Source: Synaphobranchus kaupii (Eukaryota > Chordata > Actinopteri > Anguilliformes > Synaphobranchidae). From it: a stretch of DNA of 64,000 nt. Shown here in pieces: positions 37,567-51,320 of this stretch. The stretch covers positions 122,034,080 through 122,098,079 of the forward strand of contig CM056376.1 of NCBI GenBank assembly GCA_029718625.1, in the 5' to 3' direction. Every line of letters starts with the position of its first letter. Position 1 is the first letter of the stretch. A program made the position numbers and the translations under genes. The notes under the pieces were generated by a model. It saw only the letters and a program-made list of their open reading frames with translations. It made no database searches and was not told the DNA's origin.

Positions 37567-40089
37567 ACCTTAGGGTGGTTAACAGAAGTGCGCCCCTTAT
37601 CATACCCCCAAAAGTAGAAAAGACTGTTTATAGTGCTGGCAGGAAGTCAGTGAGGCCTGATAAAGAAACAATGCTATTGCCCAATATATATAATATGACA
37701 GGCATCCTCTCACCATGGTTACAGTTTGTTTAAGTTGCCTCGGGTTTTATCAATTTACCACTGCATTAGTCCCAAAATGCAGCAATCATCCACAGGCTAC
37801 CAGTGGATGTCACTGAGTGATTAGTCTCAAACTATAAAGCAGGACTGAAATGAAATTCATGGAAGGGAACATGTATGGTGGGTTTTGTTCCAACCAATTA
37901 GCATGGCTTAATTGATCTGATTTGTTGATTAGAAATAGAACGGCACATTTTCCAGTACAATTATAGTAAAATATTTTGTCATCTGAGTCTTGATATTCCG
38001 CTATTTATAAAATCGCCTCAGGGGTTTTCATAATACTGACTTGTGACATATTTTGATTTACATGCAGTGAAAGAGAAACTGTGGTTGCACCCCGGAGAGA
38101 ACAAAATATAATAAAACCTCTTAGATAATTACACAGCACATTAAACTTGCCTGAATTCTGCAAACACAATGTGCAAAACTGCCATACTGTAAATTTTTTA
38201 TGCACAGTTATCTTTCTTGTGTGGTTAGCATACAGTATGTCCTACAAAAACGGAAACAGAAACAGAATTATTATTTTTTGGACATTACAGGTTCAGTAAG
38301 CATGCGGCATATCATGGGTTGTTCTTTTGCATGCGTTATTAAATTTTAAACAATGCTTCTAATGGGAAAAACTGTTGAGCAGTCGCAGGAATTCCTGTAT
38401 GCATAAAAAAAAATCACAACGGTTTTCACAATGATTGAATTCATGCCAGTAAATTAGCATGGCATATTTTCCACCAACGTGATCGCTAGCTATATTTGGG
38501 TCATGTTCCTCACAGTAAGGAATATCTGCAGTGATTTCAGCAGTGAGCAGTCTGCACCAGTAATATCAGCAGATGCTCCTGCAATGAAAGTGCATGTGCT
38601 GATCGGCAGTTTGAGTGTTCCTATGGCAAGTTAAGCAATCTGGCTTTATTGGCTTAGGTAAGACTATGCCCTAGATTCATTTAAATGCACTTACCCAGGT
38701 TAAGGCCCTCTGCAATTCAGTAAAGCCAAAGCAAACCTTGCCAGATTAATTTTGCTGCCCTATGCCAATACAGCACTGGAACAAAAAGGTTTTTCCAATG
38801 AAATTGAGTTTTTCTGAATAATTGACACGGTGGGATGTGTCTGATTCTGTTCAGGCACTGTACTAGTGCATGGATGGGCCCCACAGTCAGATCTGTCTGT
38901 TTTATCCTCTGATTTGTTCAGTAGTACTTCTGGTTAGTCCTCCTCCATTCACAAATGACTCCGTTCAGGAAGGACCACAGCAACAAAGCGTGTTCAGATA
39001 GACAATGGCAGTGCAAAGCTGTTAAAGCTACAACCAAGTTTTGAACCTCATTTCTCACTTTCTTGCAATTTTGTTCTGTTTTAATATCAATAAAATGAGC
39101 CATGGTTTCACTTAATTTTGTCATGCTTGACTTTGATAGCACATTGACGAGGCAAGTAGCCATGTTAAATCCCTTAGCAATAGTGATTATGTTGTCCAAA
39201 TAGTTGTCCAAGTTTATGTTTTACTTTTGAAAACACCCTCTATCATTGCTAATTTTATTTAAATATTTGCATATATTATGCAGACAAATGTATCAGTTAC
39301 ATAACAAATGGAGAAGTATATCAATATATACTTAGTGTATACCTACAGTATGTACAAAAAAAATCTAGAAATTCAAAACTATATTCTTGGTTTGACTAAA
39401 CAGATTTTAGATGGATTCACCTTTGCCAAGTATGATTAATATATTTATGTGCAAGTATCTGCACAAGGCTATTGAGCGAGCAGCCCACCTACCTATTGTT
39501 CATGAAAAACTGAACCAGTTCCTTCAGTTCTTTCACTTTGTTTTGATTCATTTAGAAAGATGACAGCAGTTTCTTCAGTTCAGTCTTCTTTTAGTTTAGA
39601 ACTGGATACAGCGATTCATTCACTGACTGTTGTTTCATTGGGGACATATACATTCAATGAGTCCTTACCAATGAGATTTTTGAAAGTGACAGACTACCCA
39701 ACTCAGTCATCTATCTTTTACCGGTTTATTAGCCCTCATTAGAACTACTGAGAACCCACCAGTGAGCACATTAATATAATTTAAGAAAAACCAAATGAAC
39801 AAATCATTAAATGGAGGTGATTCTGTTTACCTAAAGGATTTGTTAAAAACATTGTGAATAATTCACGAACAAACTACCCCTACAGTTGCCTGGCATGTCA
39901 GAAACTCTTCAAACACTAGTGAACCCTGCTGGTCGATCAGGTTTTTGCTCTCCATCTGTTGTATCGCACGTGAACGGTTTTCTTACAACTCACGTCTGCA
40001 CAAGCAGACCGACTTGTAGACTGCAGTGTGATAAGAATTGGCTTCATAAAATGTCAACTCCATTTGTTTTTTGTGACAAATGTAGCCTA
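37567..40089. other. Intronic DNA without gene
   Basis: No convincing gene. A 97-codon open frame at 38918-39211 (-) has no recognisable motif and no splice or promoter support. Confidence 0.5.
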
Positions 40090-41205
40090 TTTTTATGAGC
40101 GAGCGGGGGAGAAGGACCCAAACGCAGGCAGGAGTATGAAAAACCGAAGTTTAATCAGGACAAGGCAGCAATCCGTGGTAAAACAGGCAGGGTCGAAAAA
40201 CCGGGTAGACAGGCAACACAACAAAACAGTCCAAAGAGTGGTCAAGGAACAGGCAGGGGTCAAAACCGGTAAGGCACAGCAAAAGCACAAAACCAGGATC
40301 CAAAAACAGGGTCGCGAGAAGACAGACAGGAGTCAAAAACTGGGGAGGCAGAGGAGGAACAAAAAGAAAACAAAACAGACTGAAAACAGAAATTAAACAA
40401 CCACAGGTAACGGACGAGGGATACAAAAAACTCGGAAACAAATAACTAAGAAACTAACAGATAACTTGGAATATACTTGGAAAATCAGACAGCAACACCG
40501 AAGCAAAAAATCTTGTGAGGAGCTCACAAAGACAGACATAATGGGAATCAGGTGTGAATCAGGGAGGGGAGATTGCTCACAGGTGAGCACAATGAAACCA
40601 TAAGGGAAGCTGATAGTACAATAACGAGGGAGAATGTAAGACACGGACTGGACCGGAACCAAATACGTACATAGAGAACATGACATGGACTCCAATAAGA
40701 CAAGTGCATACAAGGAATAGGAAACGAGAGTCAGCTGAAGTTAATAGAGGAACCACAGACAGATAATTAGTGATAGAACAGGCAGAAAGAGACAGCTGCA
40801 GCGAGGAAAGAAGATGAAGTTAGTAAATTAGTAGATTAGTAGAAAACCCTGGTTCTATGGCGTTAGTAGATTAATAGATTAGTATATATACACAAGTTAG
40901 TCATTAGTAGATTAGTAGACCCTAATTCTAAGATATTAGTAGTTGTTAGTTAATTAGCATTATTTACAATGAAGTAATTAGTAATGAAGGAAGCGCATGA
41001 CAGAAGAAATACAGAGAAAAACCAAAATCACCAAAGGCTCCCGAATAGTGTGACGATGACAGGGAGTGACAGTAATACAAAACATGGAACAGTGAAAGCA
41101 CAAAATAATCTGAATGAATGAACATGGTAACATACTAAACACAACATCAGGAAAATATATCAGGAAACATAAATACACAGACAGACAGAGTACAGGATCC
41201 TAACA
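40090..41205. repeat. Purine-rich dispersed repeat, probably a decayed mobile element
   Basis: The left part (GAGAAGGACCCAAACGCAGG, then lysine-rich pseudo-frames) and the right part, which is pyrimidine-rich on the minus strand, resemble a repeat commonly met in fish assemblies. The interior is monotonously rich in ACAGG/AACAGG words, and 40815-40945 repeats AGTAGATTAGTA. CCTAT occurs at both margins (40086 and 41206) and might be a target duplication. Class not determined. Confidence 0.5.
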
Positions 41206-42284
<1,079 letters not shown>

Positions 42285-43039
42285 AGTGTTTTCCCTAGGA
42301 TTATTTTCCCTGAAGCGTCAGGAGTTAATAGCTCTGCCTAATATCAATGCCATTTAACAGTGATACACTACAAGTATGATTACTCAACATTTTTTACTTG
42401 AACATTTTGGTGTTAAGCTCTGGCCAGGATTTTTAGGGGAGAAGGAGGAGTAATGCAGTTTATAACAGAGCCAGCGAGTCATTTCAGTCCTGATTTCACA
42501 GATGGTGCATGAAACAAACTCAATCAAAAATAGTTTCTCACAAACAAAATTCCCAATATATTTATGGCCTATGTAACGTTAGCTAGACTAGCTATATTGA
42601 CTTTGGTAGCATTTAGCCAGCTATTTTAGGTGAACTAAATAATGTTTGTCAATGTTAAGCTATGAAAAATAGTTAAGGCTCAGAAGTGAATTTGTGAAAT
42701 TTGTTTATGAATTCAAATGACAGTAATACGGAATCAACAAGCTCTTATACCTTCTCCTCATCTTCTGCCTTCTCTTTGTTCTGTCCTTGAAGTGCAGCGA
42801 CAATGCATAAGACTGTCTGGCATGTCTCTTAGGATACCCAAAAAGCTTGCATCATCAGGTAGGCTGTGCAGTGACGCAAATAGTGATGAATGCTTGCAGT
42901 CTGCCGTGCTTTCATATTTTATCTTAAAGTATTCTTTGATAGAGGTTAATCTTGTGACAGCTGATGACGATGCCGGGACTGGTGGGTGGACAATTCAGCA
43001 GGAGCTCTGGATTTCCTCTCTGCTATCAGGAGTTTGGTC

Positions 43040-43850
43040 CTTTTGGCCTGGAGGGTGTAAGACAACCGTAGGCTGGGTGAAAGATGGACAGGAAGGCAGG
43101 GGGAAAAGATGGCAGAGGGAGTTGAGGGCTGAAGAGAGAGAAGAACTCAGAGTGTTGCAGTGTCAGTAGAGAGAAGAGAGACTCAAAAGGTGGGAGGGAC
43201 GTTGTAACTTTGGAAGAGATGGTGGAAGTTGAGAAGGTTCAGGGGTTACGGCGGAGCAAAGGCAGTAGGAGTGGGTGAGCGTGGTTGTTTGGAGGAGAGA
43301 GGGCGAAAGATACAAAGTGGTGGTCAGGTTGATGGAGATGGCTTACAATGAGGTCGACAGAGGAACAATTCCTCATGATGACCACATCCAGAAGGTTATC
43401 AGCTTTGTGTGTTGGTGGTGAGTGCAGCTTGGTGAGGTCAAATAAGTGGGAAAAGGTGAAGGAAAGCATCAGACTAAGAGGTTTCCAGATGGATATTACA
43501 AATTATTATTAGATTAGATTGGGAAGTCTCCCAATAGGATCAGTAGGGTGCTTCAGGGAAGGAAGTAAGCAGGCAATCAAATTAATCAAGAAACCTCCCA
43601 GAGGCTCCAATGAACAATAAAACTCAGCAATGAGCAATTCTGTGGGATTTGTGATGGTTACGGAATTATATATAAATGAAGAAATTGCGAGATTATAGAA
43701 AGGGTAGACAGAAATTTTCCAGGAGGGAGATATCAATAAACCAGTTCCATCACCTTGGTAAAATATCCAGCGAGAATTCATTTAAAACACCTCTGTCTTT
43801 GAAAAATGTATTATTCTTGCTGCAGTGACTTCAGTGTTCTCAATCAAACT
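43040..43850 (-). pseudogene. L2-like LINE endonuclease fragment
   Basis: Minus-strand frames at 43509-43781 and 43239-43469 resemble, in order, the APE-type endonuclease of L2-like LINEs. The first contains GDGTGLLISPSWK and a LEPLGGFL block. The second has FDLTKL, THKADNLLDVVIMRNCS and QPDHHFVSF, where the DH pair matches the catalytic SDH position. About 43040-43170 has LNSLCHLFP, similar to the linker between endonuclease and reverse transcriptase. Frames are shifted and the first contains an upstream stop. No reverse transcriptase follows. Confidence 0.75.
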
Positions 43851-43884
43851 CCTATGAAGTGATAGTTTGATAGAAAGAGGATCT

Positions 43885-44882
43885 TTCCCAGATAGCAGAC
43901 AATTCTGTGCCAAAAATGGTTAAATTTAGGAATTTAAGAGTCAGTTATGGCAATGGCAAAAGTATTGTGGGCCAAACATGGCCTAAATGCAATCAAGCAC
44001 ATGTGTGGTGTTACGTCCCAAAATCCACCTGTGTTGCAATAACCAGGTGTACAGTAGTGGAGGTAACACTAAGCCACTTAAATGCAAACCACAACCTCAA
44101 AGATAAACCAAGTGAAGTGCAAAGTGATTTAAAAGACAAAATGTTTAATAACAAAGACATTTATGGTGAGAACTATCTTAGCTATTCTCTAAACATATAA
44201 CAGTTCGACAATATTTACAGTTTGGCTACACAAGCTGCATGCTCTCACCAGGCAGCAAATGTCCAAAATCAGACCCACGTCCAGGTGGCAGAAGGGTCTT
44301 CTCTCCCTGGTCTAGCGGGACTGCAGCTTAGATGTCCTTCAGCTACAATCGATCCAGTCATGGGTAAACTACTGACAGTCTGTTAACCAAAGTAAGCCCA
44401 AAACTCAGCAGTAGTGCAGCGTCGTGATGGTCGTGGTGTTTGCTAGCATCAGGTACTCTAACTCTCGTGATGCAGACGGAGACAGGGTATTTATCCTTCT
44501 GCATCTTTCAACCCCGCTGCTCCGCGACAGTCCTCGGCGTCCCCAGCTACGCCATCTTCTCACACATTGCGACGTCCACGTCTCCGTGTAGGCTGAAGAT
44601 GGTTGCCAGGCAACAGCGTGCGTCTTCTCTCAGCGCAGCTCCCAGGATCTCCGTACACCGTGACGTCAGCATCTCCATCTGTAGGGGAGACAAAGACAAA
44701 CCCAGCAGCCCAAAGCCAAGCAAACACAAAGCAGGGGAGACAGAGAAACAGAGGAACGTAACAGTGGCTTTTGCAGCATTTCAATTTTGGGCCAAAAGTG
44801 TCCCAGCTTTAGCCAGCCACATTAAAGGTTTATCAAGGCATTTGGATTCTTGGCTAAATGTGGCCCAATCCTACCTGAGAAA
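43885..44882. repeat. Degenerate TGGCCC-type repeat interrupted by a solo LTR
   Basis: Words such as GGGCCAAACATGGCC, GGGCCAAAAGTGTCCCAGC and AATGTGGCCCAATCC recur on either side of 44009-44763. This suggests one older degenerate repeat split by the LTR insertion. Confidence 0.5.
44009..44763 (-). mobile_element. Solo LTR of an LTR retrotransposon
   Basis: The 755-base segment begins TGTTACGT and ends ACGTAACA, the inverted TG...CA ends of LTRs. It is flanked by the 4-base direct repeat GTGG (44005-44008 and 44764-44767). It holds no coding sequence and no second LTR or internal region is adjacent, so it is best read as a recombined solo LTR. A TATA-like GGATAAATA near 44486 and a GC-rich region upstream of it favour transcription on the minus strand (tentative). 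End type and duplication length fit Gypsy-like elements. Confidence 0.78.
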
Positions 44883-45554
44883 TGGGGCTCTATCACTCGG
44901 GGCTAACCCAAACGCAAGTGTCTTTGCTAGTTTCAGAACGACACAGTTGTAATTTTACTGTCCAGCACTCATGTTGTTTAAATAGCAAGTAAACTTGCGC
45001 TGAACTGGACGGGTTTGTCTTAAGATGAGGTGTGGTCAGGCTAATTTTTGGCGTATTACTATTTTGAGGCAACAGAAAGCGTTTGCGTTAAGTCATGTTG
45101 CAGTTGTTTCAATGTTATTTTGACTGTGCAATATTAAAATAGTAATATGCTGGCGTGTGCACAACGCACATATACACAGGGCGCACACAAAAGATGCATA
45201 AAAAATATTAAGATTACACTGTAAAATATTAGTATTGTGTATCTCAAAAAATGCATAATAATAAAAGGGTCCATTGGTCAAGGACCATCTATCTCTCAGC
45301 GAACAGGAATGCCACCTTAAATTGCACTTATTCCACCAGGGTTTAACAAACTTCTATCATCTCCTGGCAGCTGAGCAGGAGACGACGTCCTGCTGCTCCT
45401 ATATGCACTCCTATATGCAATGAATGCACTGAAATAGACTGACATTGGAGTGCTAAAAATGCGCTTCAGTTGTCTGGATCATAAGACCAGTGGAACATTA
45501 TAACACAGCTGCCTTCATCTACAGCCTGTAAGTAAATGGAATGGCTTTGACTGA

Positions 45555-45590
45555 AAAAAAGTTTTAAAAAAAATATATATATATATATTT
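45555..45590. repeat. A-rich run followed by (AT)n
   Basis: A short AT dinucleotide stretch at about 45571-45588 follows an A run, within the left half of copy 1. Confidence 0.8.
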
Positions 45591-46249
45591 TCCTGATGGT
45601 GGAATATTATTTTATTGTAATCTTATCATACATAATATACACTATGGCGTATTAGTATTTCCCTGGGCAATACTTGTCACTTAGGGCATGGAAAATACTC
45701 ATTTAAATTTACTGTGCATGTGTGCTAGATGAATGTAAAATTTTCCTTGGAGTGAGGAGTGTGTATATGCTTTATAATGAACAAAGAAATATTGTATTAA
45801 TTTTATTACAGACTTTGGATAGGTTTTTGGACCCATAGATATCTATCCCCCTATACTGATTAAAATATAGTAATTATTTTACTTTATGATTTACAGCAGT
45901 GCACAATTTAGCCATTTTGCATACATTTGGAGACACTAAGGGGCAGCAGGGTACACTGCCTATATTTCGCATCATAGATTTGTAGTTCTGCACATCACCC
46001 TCCGAATTTGCACACAGAGTTTATGATCCAGGAAATGTATAGTTTTACCTGTTTCACATACAGTATGTAGCCCTCAGTATTCCATTGCAAACTAAATAAA
46101 ACATGCATTTTTCCAAAGTTTCTTGGCATGCATTTTTCTTTTCTTTATTTGTGGCACTTTATTTTGACCTAAATTATGAAAATAAACCAATCAATACTGT
46201 AAATGGTACAACTTTCTTGTTTAATTTAAGCCATGTTCCAAGTTTATGT

Positions 46250-49013
46250 GACGCTCACACCTGGGCGCTAAGCGGCGCTAACCCAAACGCAAGTGTCTTT
46301 GCTATCTTACACCCGGCGCTAAGCGGCGCTAACCCAAACGCAAGTGTCTTTGCTATCTTACACCCGGCGCTAAGCGGCGCTAACCCAAACGCAAGTGTCT
46401 TTGCTATCTTACACCCGGCGCTAAGCGGCGTTAACCCAAACGCAAGTGTCTTTGCTATCTTACACCCGGCGCTAAGCGGCGCTAACCCAAACGCAAGTGT
46501 CTTTGCTATCTTACACCCGGCGCTAAGCGGCGCTAACCCAAACGCAAGTGTCTTTGCTATCTTACACCCGGCGCTAAGCGGCGTTAACCCAAACGCAAGT
46601 GTTTTTGCTATCTTACACCCGGCGCTAAGCGGCGCTAACCCAAACGCAAGTTTCTTTGCTATCTTACACCCGGCGCTAAGCGGCGCTAACCCAAACGCAA
46701 GTGTCTTTGCTATCTTACACCCGGCGCTAAGCGGCGCTAACCCAAACGCAAGTGTCTTTGCTATCTTACACCGGCGCTAAGCGGCGCTAACCCAAACGCA
46801 AGTGTCTTTGCTATCTTACACCCGGCGCTAAGCGGCGCTAACCCAAACGCAAGTGTCTTTGCTATCTTACACCCGGCGCTAAGCGGCGCTAACCCAAACG
46901 CAAGTGTCTTTGCTATCTCACACCCGGCGCTAAGCGGCGCTAACCCAAACGCAAGTGTCTTTGCTATCTTACACCGGCGCTAAGCGGCGCTAACCCAAAC
47001 GCAAGTGTCTTTGCTATCTTACACCCGGCGTTAAGCGGCGCTAACCCAAACGCAAGTGTCTTTGCTATCTTACACCCGGCGCTAAGCGGCGCTAACCCAA
47101 ACGCAAGTGTCTTTGCTATCTTACACCCGGCGCTAAGCGGCGCTAACCCAAACGCAAGTGTCTTTGCTATCTTACACCCGGCGCTAAGCGGCGCTAACCC
47201 AAACGCAAGTGTCTTTGCTATCTTACACCCGGCGCTAAGCGGCGCTAACCCAAACGCAAGTGTCTTTGCTATCTTACACCCGGCGCTAAGCGGCGCTAAC
47301 CCAAACGCAAGTGTCTTTGCTATCTTACACCCGGCTCTGGGCTCATTATCACGTCGTTTAAATACCATGTATTCTTGCGCCGATTACAAGTGAACTGGGC
47401 GTGTTGGTCTTAAGATAAGGAGTGGCCAGGATCATTTTTGGCGTATTGCTATCTTGAGCCAGCAGAAAGCGCTTGCACTAAAACCACCACAAACCTAGTC
47501 TAAAGTCATGTCGCTGTTGTTTACATGTTATTTTAATGGCACATATAAGTGCGCCTACATAGGCGTGTTCACAACGTGCGTACACCCTCCTTTCTGTTAC
47601 ACAAAGGGCGCGCATAAGCATGACTAAAAATATCAAGATTATAATGTGAAATATTATTGTGTAGGCTATATCAAAAAATGCATAATAATAAAAGGGTCCA
47701 TAGGTCAAATACCACATACCTGTCCCTCAGTGAAAGGAAATGCCGCATTAAATTGCTTTCAGCCCACTTCATCAACATCCAGGCGATGTGCGATGGTACG
47801 TGTAAGGTTACATGTATAGACTATTCGCAATTATCCTGGATCAAGGGGGACAATCTTCTGTTACGGGACAATGGCTATCCATTAAAAATGGCTTTCCATT
47901 TGCTGATAACATATCAAGCCTAATGCAAGAATTGTAAATGATGGAAAACACGCTCACTGCAATAGACGGACATTTGAGTTCTGAAAATGCACTTCAGATG
48001 TCATTATAATACAGCTCTCTAGGCCTACAGCCTGTAAGTAAATAGAATAGTTTTGACTGAAAAAGGTTCAAAACCTAGTCCAGTGAATATTGCATTTATT
48101 GTATATAATAGCCTACGGTTAAAAAATGGACAGCATTATCAGCACGTTAAACAATTAATTCATAATTAATTTTAATGCCATTCTCTGCATGTGCGCTTTA
48201 ACTTCATGCGTGAGCAGGTCTGTTTCCCCTGCTGTAAATTGCACTTTTCACGGACTTCCTGTGAAAGTGGATTGTTTAAAAGCATTAGCCTACGCTACGA
48301 GTAAAACAGGTTGGTCACATTTCCATAAGCAGGACATTATAAAACAAGGGAAAATATGTGTGAACCTATGGGTTGCCAACCTGACCGCTTTATTGTATTT
48401 AGTGTCATCATTTAGGCAAAATAACGTTATTTATGTTATTAATCAAAATTAGAATGCAGGTAGCCTAATGAACTTCAGATGAAGCTTGAACCTTAGTTCA
48501 TTGCATAATGAAACAAAGTTCGTTAAACAAGCAGGCTAATTTGACGTTTTCTAAGGTGAGACGGAAGCCATTGGTAGCTTATTCTCAGCTGTTGCAGGTG
48601 CTTTTAACTAAATTTAACCGCATATATTTTGTAAAATAACAGCACTGTCAGGAATTACCGGGAACTCATAATGGTTAGTCCGAATAATATTAATCATAGG
48701 CTACTATTGATCCATATAGCCTATTCCTTGATTGCACTAAACACACATGAGCATGTCTGTTTCGCCATCATATAAGCAATCCGCCAAGGTGGAAAAGCAG
48801 GTTTTTAAAGGGAATGGGATATGACATTTTGATTGGTTTATTGCATGTCACGCCCAATACACATGCACCTATAATTAATGAAGAGACGTTGTGCCGTGCT
48901 TAGTGCTTAGTTAAAATAGCAAAAGTGGACTTGGACACACCCTAAATGCACTTTACGCCATGCGCTTAGACAAAGCACTTTACACCATGCGCTTAGACGC
49001 CAAGATAGAGCCC
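46250..49013 (+). mobile_element. Inner copy (copy 2) of the same transposon family
   Basis: The body 47335-49013 aligns with copy 1 and, inverted, with copy 3 (60861-63990). It ends in GCCAAGATAGAGCCCC. Its left end is occupied by the minisatellite and a clean terminal repeat is not visible there. It includes the phrase GGTTTTTAAAGGGAATGGGA near 48811, and a small internal duplication of CACTTTAC.CCATGCGCTTAGA at 48949-48998. No transposase is recognised. Confidence 0.75.
46264..47338 (+). repeat. 21-copy, 51-base minisatellite
   Basis: Units share GGCGCTAAGCGGCGCTAACC and CGCAAGTGTCTTTGCTATC and are nearly identical, with single-base variants (GCGTTAACC, GTTTTTGC, AGTTTCTTT) and two 50-base units lacking one C (near 46770 and 46973). 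Because 51 is a multiple of three and the unit has no stop in one frame on each strand, it produces 17-residue periodic frames (225 codons +, 134 codons -). These are not considered genes. The unit derives from the end region of the surrounding transposon family: copy 1 has it once at 44895-44930. Confidence 0.97.
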
Positions 49014-49429
49014 CTGGAGTTATTTTGCATCTGCGCGAAGGGGTTAAGGAAAATAAGCATTTTCAACTATTTGGATCGAAAACATTTTTCAGCACATTAC
49101 ACAGTTAATTCTGAGAATTTTAATGCCATATATTCATTGCATGCACGCTTTAACTTTGCGCAGGAGCAGGTCTGTTTCGCCAGCTGTAGGCGCAAACGTA
49201 GGTGGCTTTTAAAGGGAATGGGAGATGAGACTGATTGCTATTTGATGTTACACCCAAGACACACCTATAATTAATGAAGAGAGTAAGTTCAGCCGATTTG
49301 AGCCTTGTGTCTTACTTTGCGCTCAAATTGTATGCCGTCTAACTAGGAAAAGTGCAGTTGAACATGCCCTAAATGCATTGCACCATGCATTTTAGACCAT
49401 GTGCTAGGATCATCAAGATAGAGCTCCTC

Positions 49430-51225
49430 AAGGTTAAGTTGTGGCTGTATTCTGATTCACCGTCATTCCCCGGCGGTATGTGGGATGAATGAATGTGGCA
49501 AGTGTGGGCCAGCACTGGTATTTGTGTTATGCAAATCAAAAATTTCAGGTCAGCTTTTGTAAGGAGTAGTGAGCCTAGTTTTTTTTTAATTCTGCCAGTA
49601 ACATACTTAGTGTACAGTTTTGGAATATTGGTAATCTATGAATAATAGAAAATGTATGAATTGTACAGATGAAAGGAGTGTACTTCCATCTCATCAAAGA
49701 AGTGTACGAGCATTTGATGTTTGTGCATTAGTATTGCAGTATTATTTTCAGCGTTTGGCTCAGTTTGTGGACAACCACAAAGCCATCTTTATCAGCGAGT
49801 CATTCCAGCACCCTGCATCCTCCATTCTCCTCTAGCACCCATTGTCAGTAAACCTCATGTGTGGTGTTCTGTCTGCCCGAGGCTGAGGTAGACGTGTTAT
49901 CTCTGCCCTAAGACCAGTAGCAATAGGCAGTTAAAGCCAACTGTCACTTTATGGTCATTGGTCATGGAGCACACAGAAAAGATCTTTCAACAAAGTCAAG
50001 TGTGGAGAAAGGACACAAGTTTTCACACACACTTTTTTGTTTCGGGTTTTGTTTGGGGGGTGGGAGTGGTGTTGGAATAACCTTTCGAGACATGTCAGGG
50101 GTCCACATTCCAGGACTCACCTGTAAAAGGGGTAATGAGAATTCTGGACAGATACGCCGCTGCCTGCCGTCGCTGTTGAATTGAGGCTAGATAAATTGAT
50201 TTACATTCTATGTGGTGGGTGTGATGCTGTTTCTGTCAAATCAACCAAAAAAAACCCCACAATGAAATCAATAAATTTTTCACTTGGATCAGTGTGCAAG
50301 TGTCACGCTTCTCCATTGAGTGAAGCCTTTGTGATGCTAAACACTAGCTGTGCTTACAGTGTGTCTGTGGCTTTGAGCGCCAGTTTATATATCAGCATGA
50401 GGCGTTTCCAGGTAAATTGCATTGTTTCCCACTCACTCCCAGACAGGCCATGCTTACGTTCCTGTTATTTAAATCCTTTCACACCATGTTCTTTGTGAAG
50501 TCTAAAAATAATGCTTGACGTCAGTTGCGATGTTGGATCATAATTCAGCGAGGGCGACCGCACTAAAAGAAGTAATGAAAACACAAGAAGACATCAGAAA
50601 ATGAGAAAATTAGTTTGCAGGATCATTTAAGCTGAATATGACAAATTAATCAAAGCCATGGTTTTACATGAAGCTGACAACATTAGCCAGTAGCCTGCTG
50701 TATAGTTCCAGGTTGAGAGCTCTGAAAAGGGCTGTAAAGAGCCCACATCCACTCTCAGCAGCTCTTAACAGCCTCTGTGAAACAGAAGGCCACTGCATTC
50801 AAATTCAGACCCCATCTCACAACCTCTGTGATTGAAGTCTGACTAATTTCTTCTTAGAGAATTCACTTTCTCCCTTCTAACAACTTGTCCAATTTGTCTG
50901 GTCTGCCTGTCAGAAAACAGTAACTAACCAGTAACCCTTTGCTGCTACAGTCCTCCGACATATTTTGCACAAAAAGAGGCCTGTTGTGCATCGTGTTTTC
51001 TAAAACCAAACCATTTCCAAATCACTGACGTACCTGTTTGTGGAATTCTTCTGCTGAGGAAGTGGAGGTTAATGGCTCAGTTTCTTCTCATCTTTCCTCA
51101 CTCATTTCTTGTATGTTGTTTATCGAAATGTTTGTTGATAATAATTACCTCAGGCGGCAGCTCACGGGCGTGACAATCATTGCTAATGGGGGTGGTAGTG
51201 GTAGGTCTAATGGTAGGTCATTTCT
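49430..51225. other. Intronic DNA without gene
   Basis: No exon, RNA gene or delimited transposon recognised. Short frames only. Confidence 0.5.
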
Positions 51226-51320
51226 GTGCTATATTGCGGCGCATACGATATGGCAAAATTATATTGTGTGCAAGAAATATATCGATATAATATCGTGCGT
51301 GACATATCGCCCACCCCTAT
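51226..51320 (-). repeat. Fragment of an hAT-like repeat (GGGGTGGGCGATAT end)
   Basis: On the minus strand the sequence begins AGGGGTGGGCGATATGTC and continues with ATATCGATATA words to CGCCGCAATATAGC. GGGTGGGCGATAT is a common terminal phrase of hAT-related fish and vertebrate repeats. Only about 95 bases are present. Confidence 0.55.

Larger units (their letters stand above)
44884..49426 (+). mobile_element. Outer copy (copy 1) of a DNA-transposon family, split by nested DNA
   Basis: The left end GGGGCTCTATC (44884) is inverse to GATAGAGCTCC near 49416-49426. The left half (44884 to about 45640) is homologous to about 47300-48110 of copy 2. The right half (about 49035-49426) is homologous to about 48130-49013 of copy 2, although it is shorter. 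The 45640-49030 material between them contains copy 2, so copy 2 apparently inserted into copy 1. No transposase is recognisable and the superfamily is undetermined. Confidence 0.7.

Noticed and set aside
38918..39211. 97-codon minus-strand frame as a host exon
   Set aside because: No family resemblance, no splice sites at the ends and no nearby coding context.
40028..40441. Lysine-rich 122-codon frame and overlapping Cys/Phe-rich minus frames
   Set aside because: The segment is a purine-biased dispersed repeat. The composition explains both frames and no domain is visible.
46103..46780. 225-codon open frame with a 17-residue periodic protein
   Set aside because: It is produced by a 51-base minisatellite that happens to lack stops. 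The opposite strand is open in the same way (46964-47368), units vary without regard to codon position, and single-base unit deletions break the frame.
46264..47338. CRISPR-like array
   Set aside because: There are no unique spacers: the units are contiguous 51-base tandem copies in a vertebrate intron.
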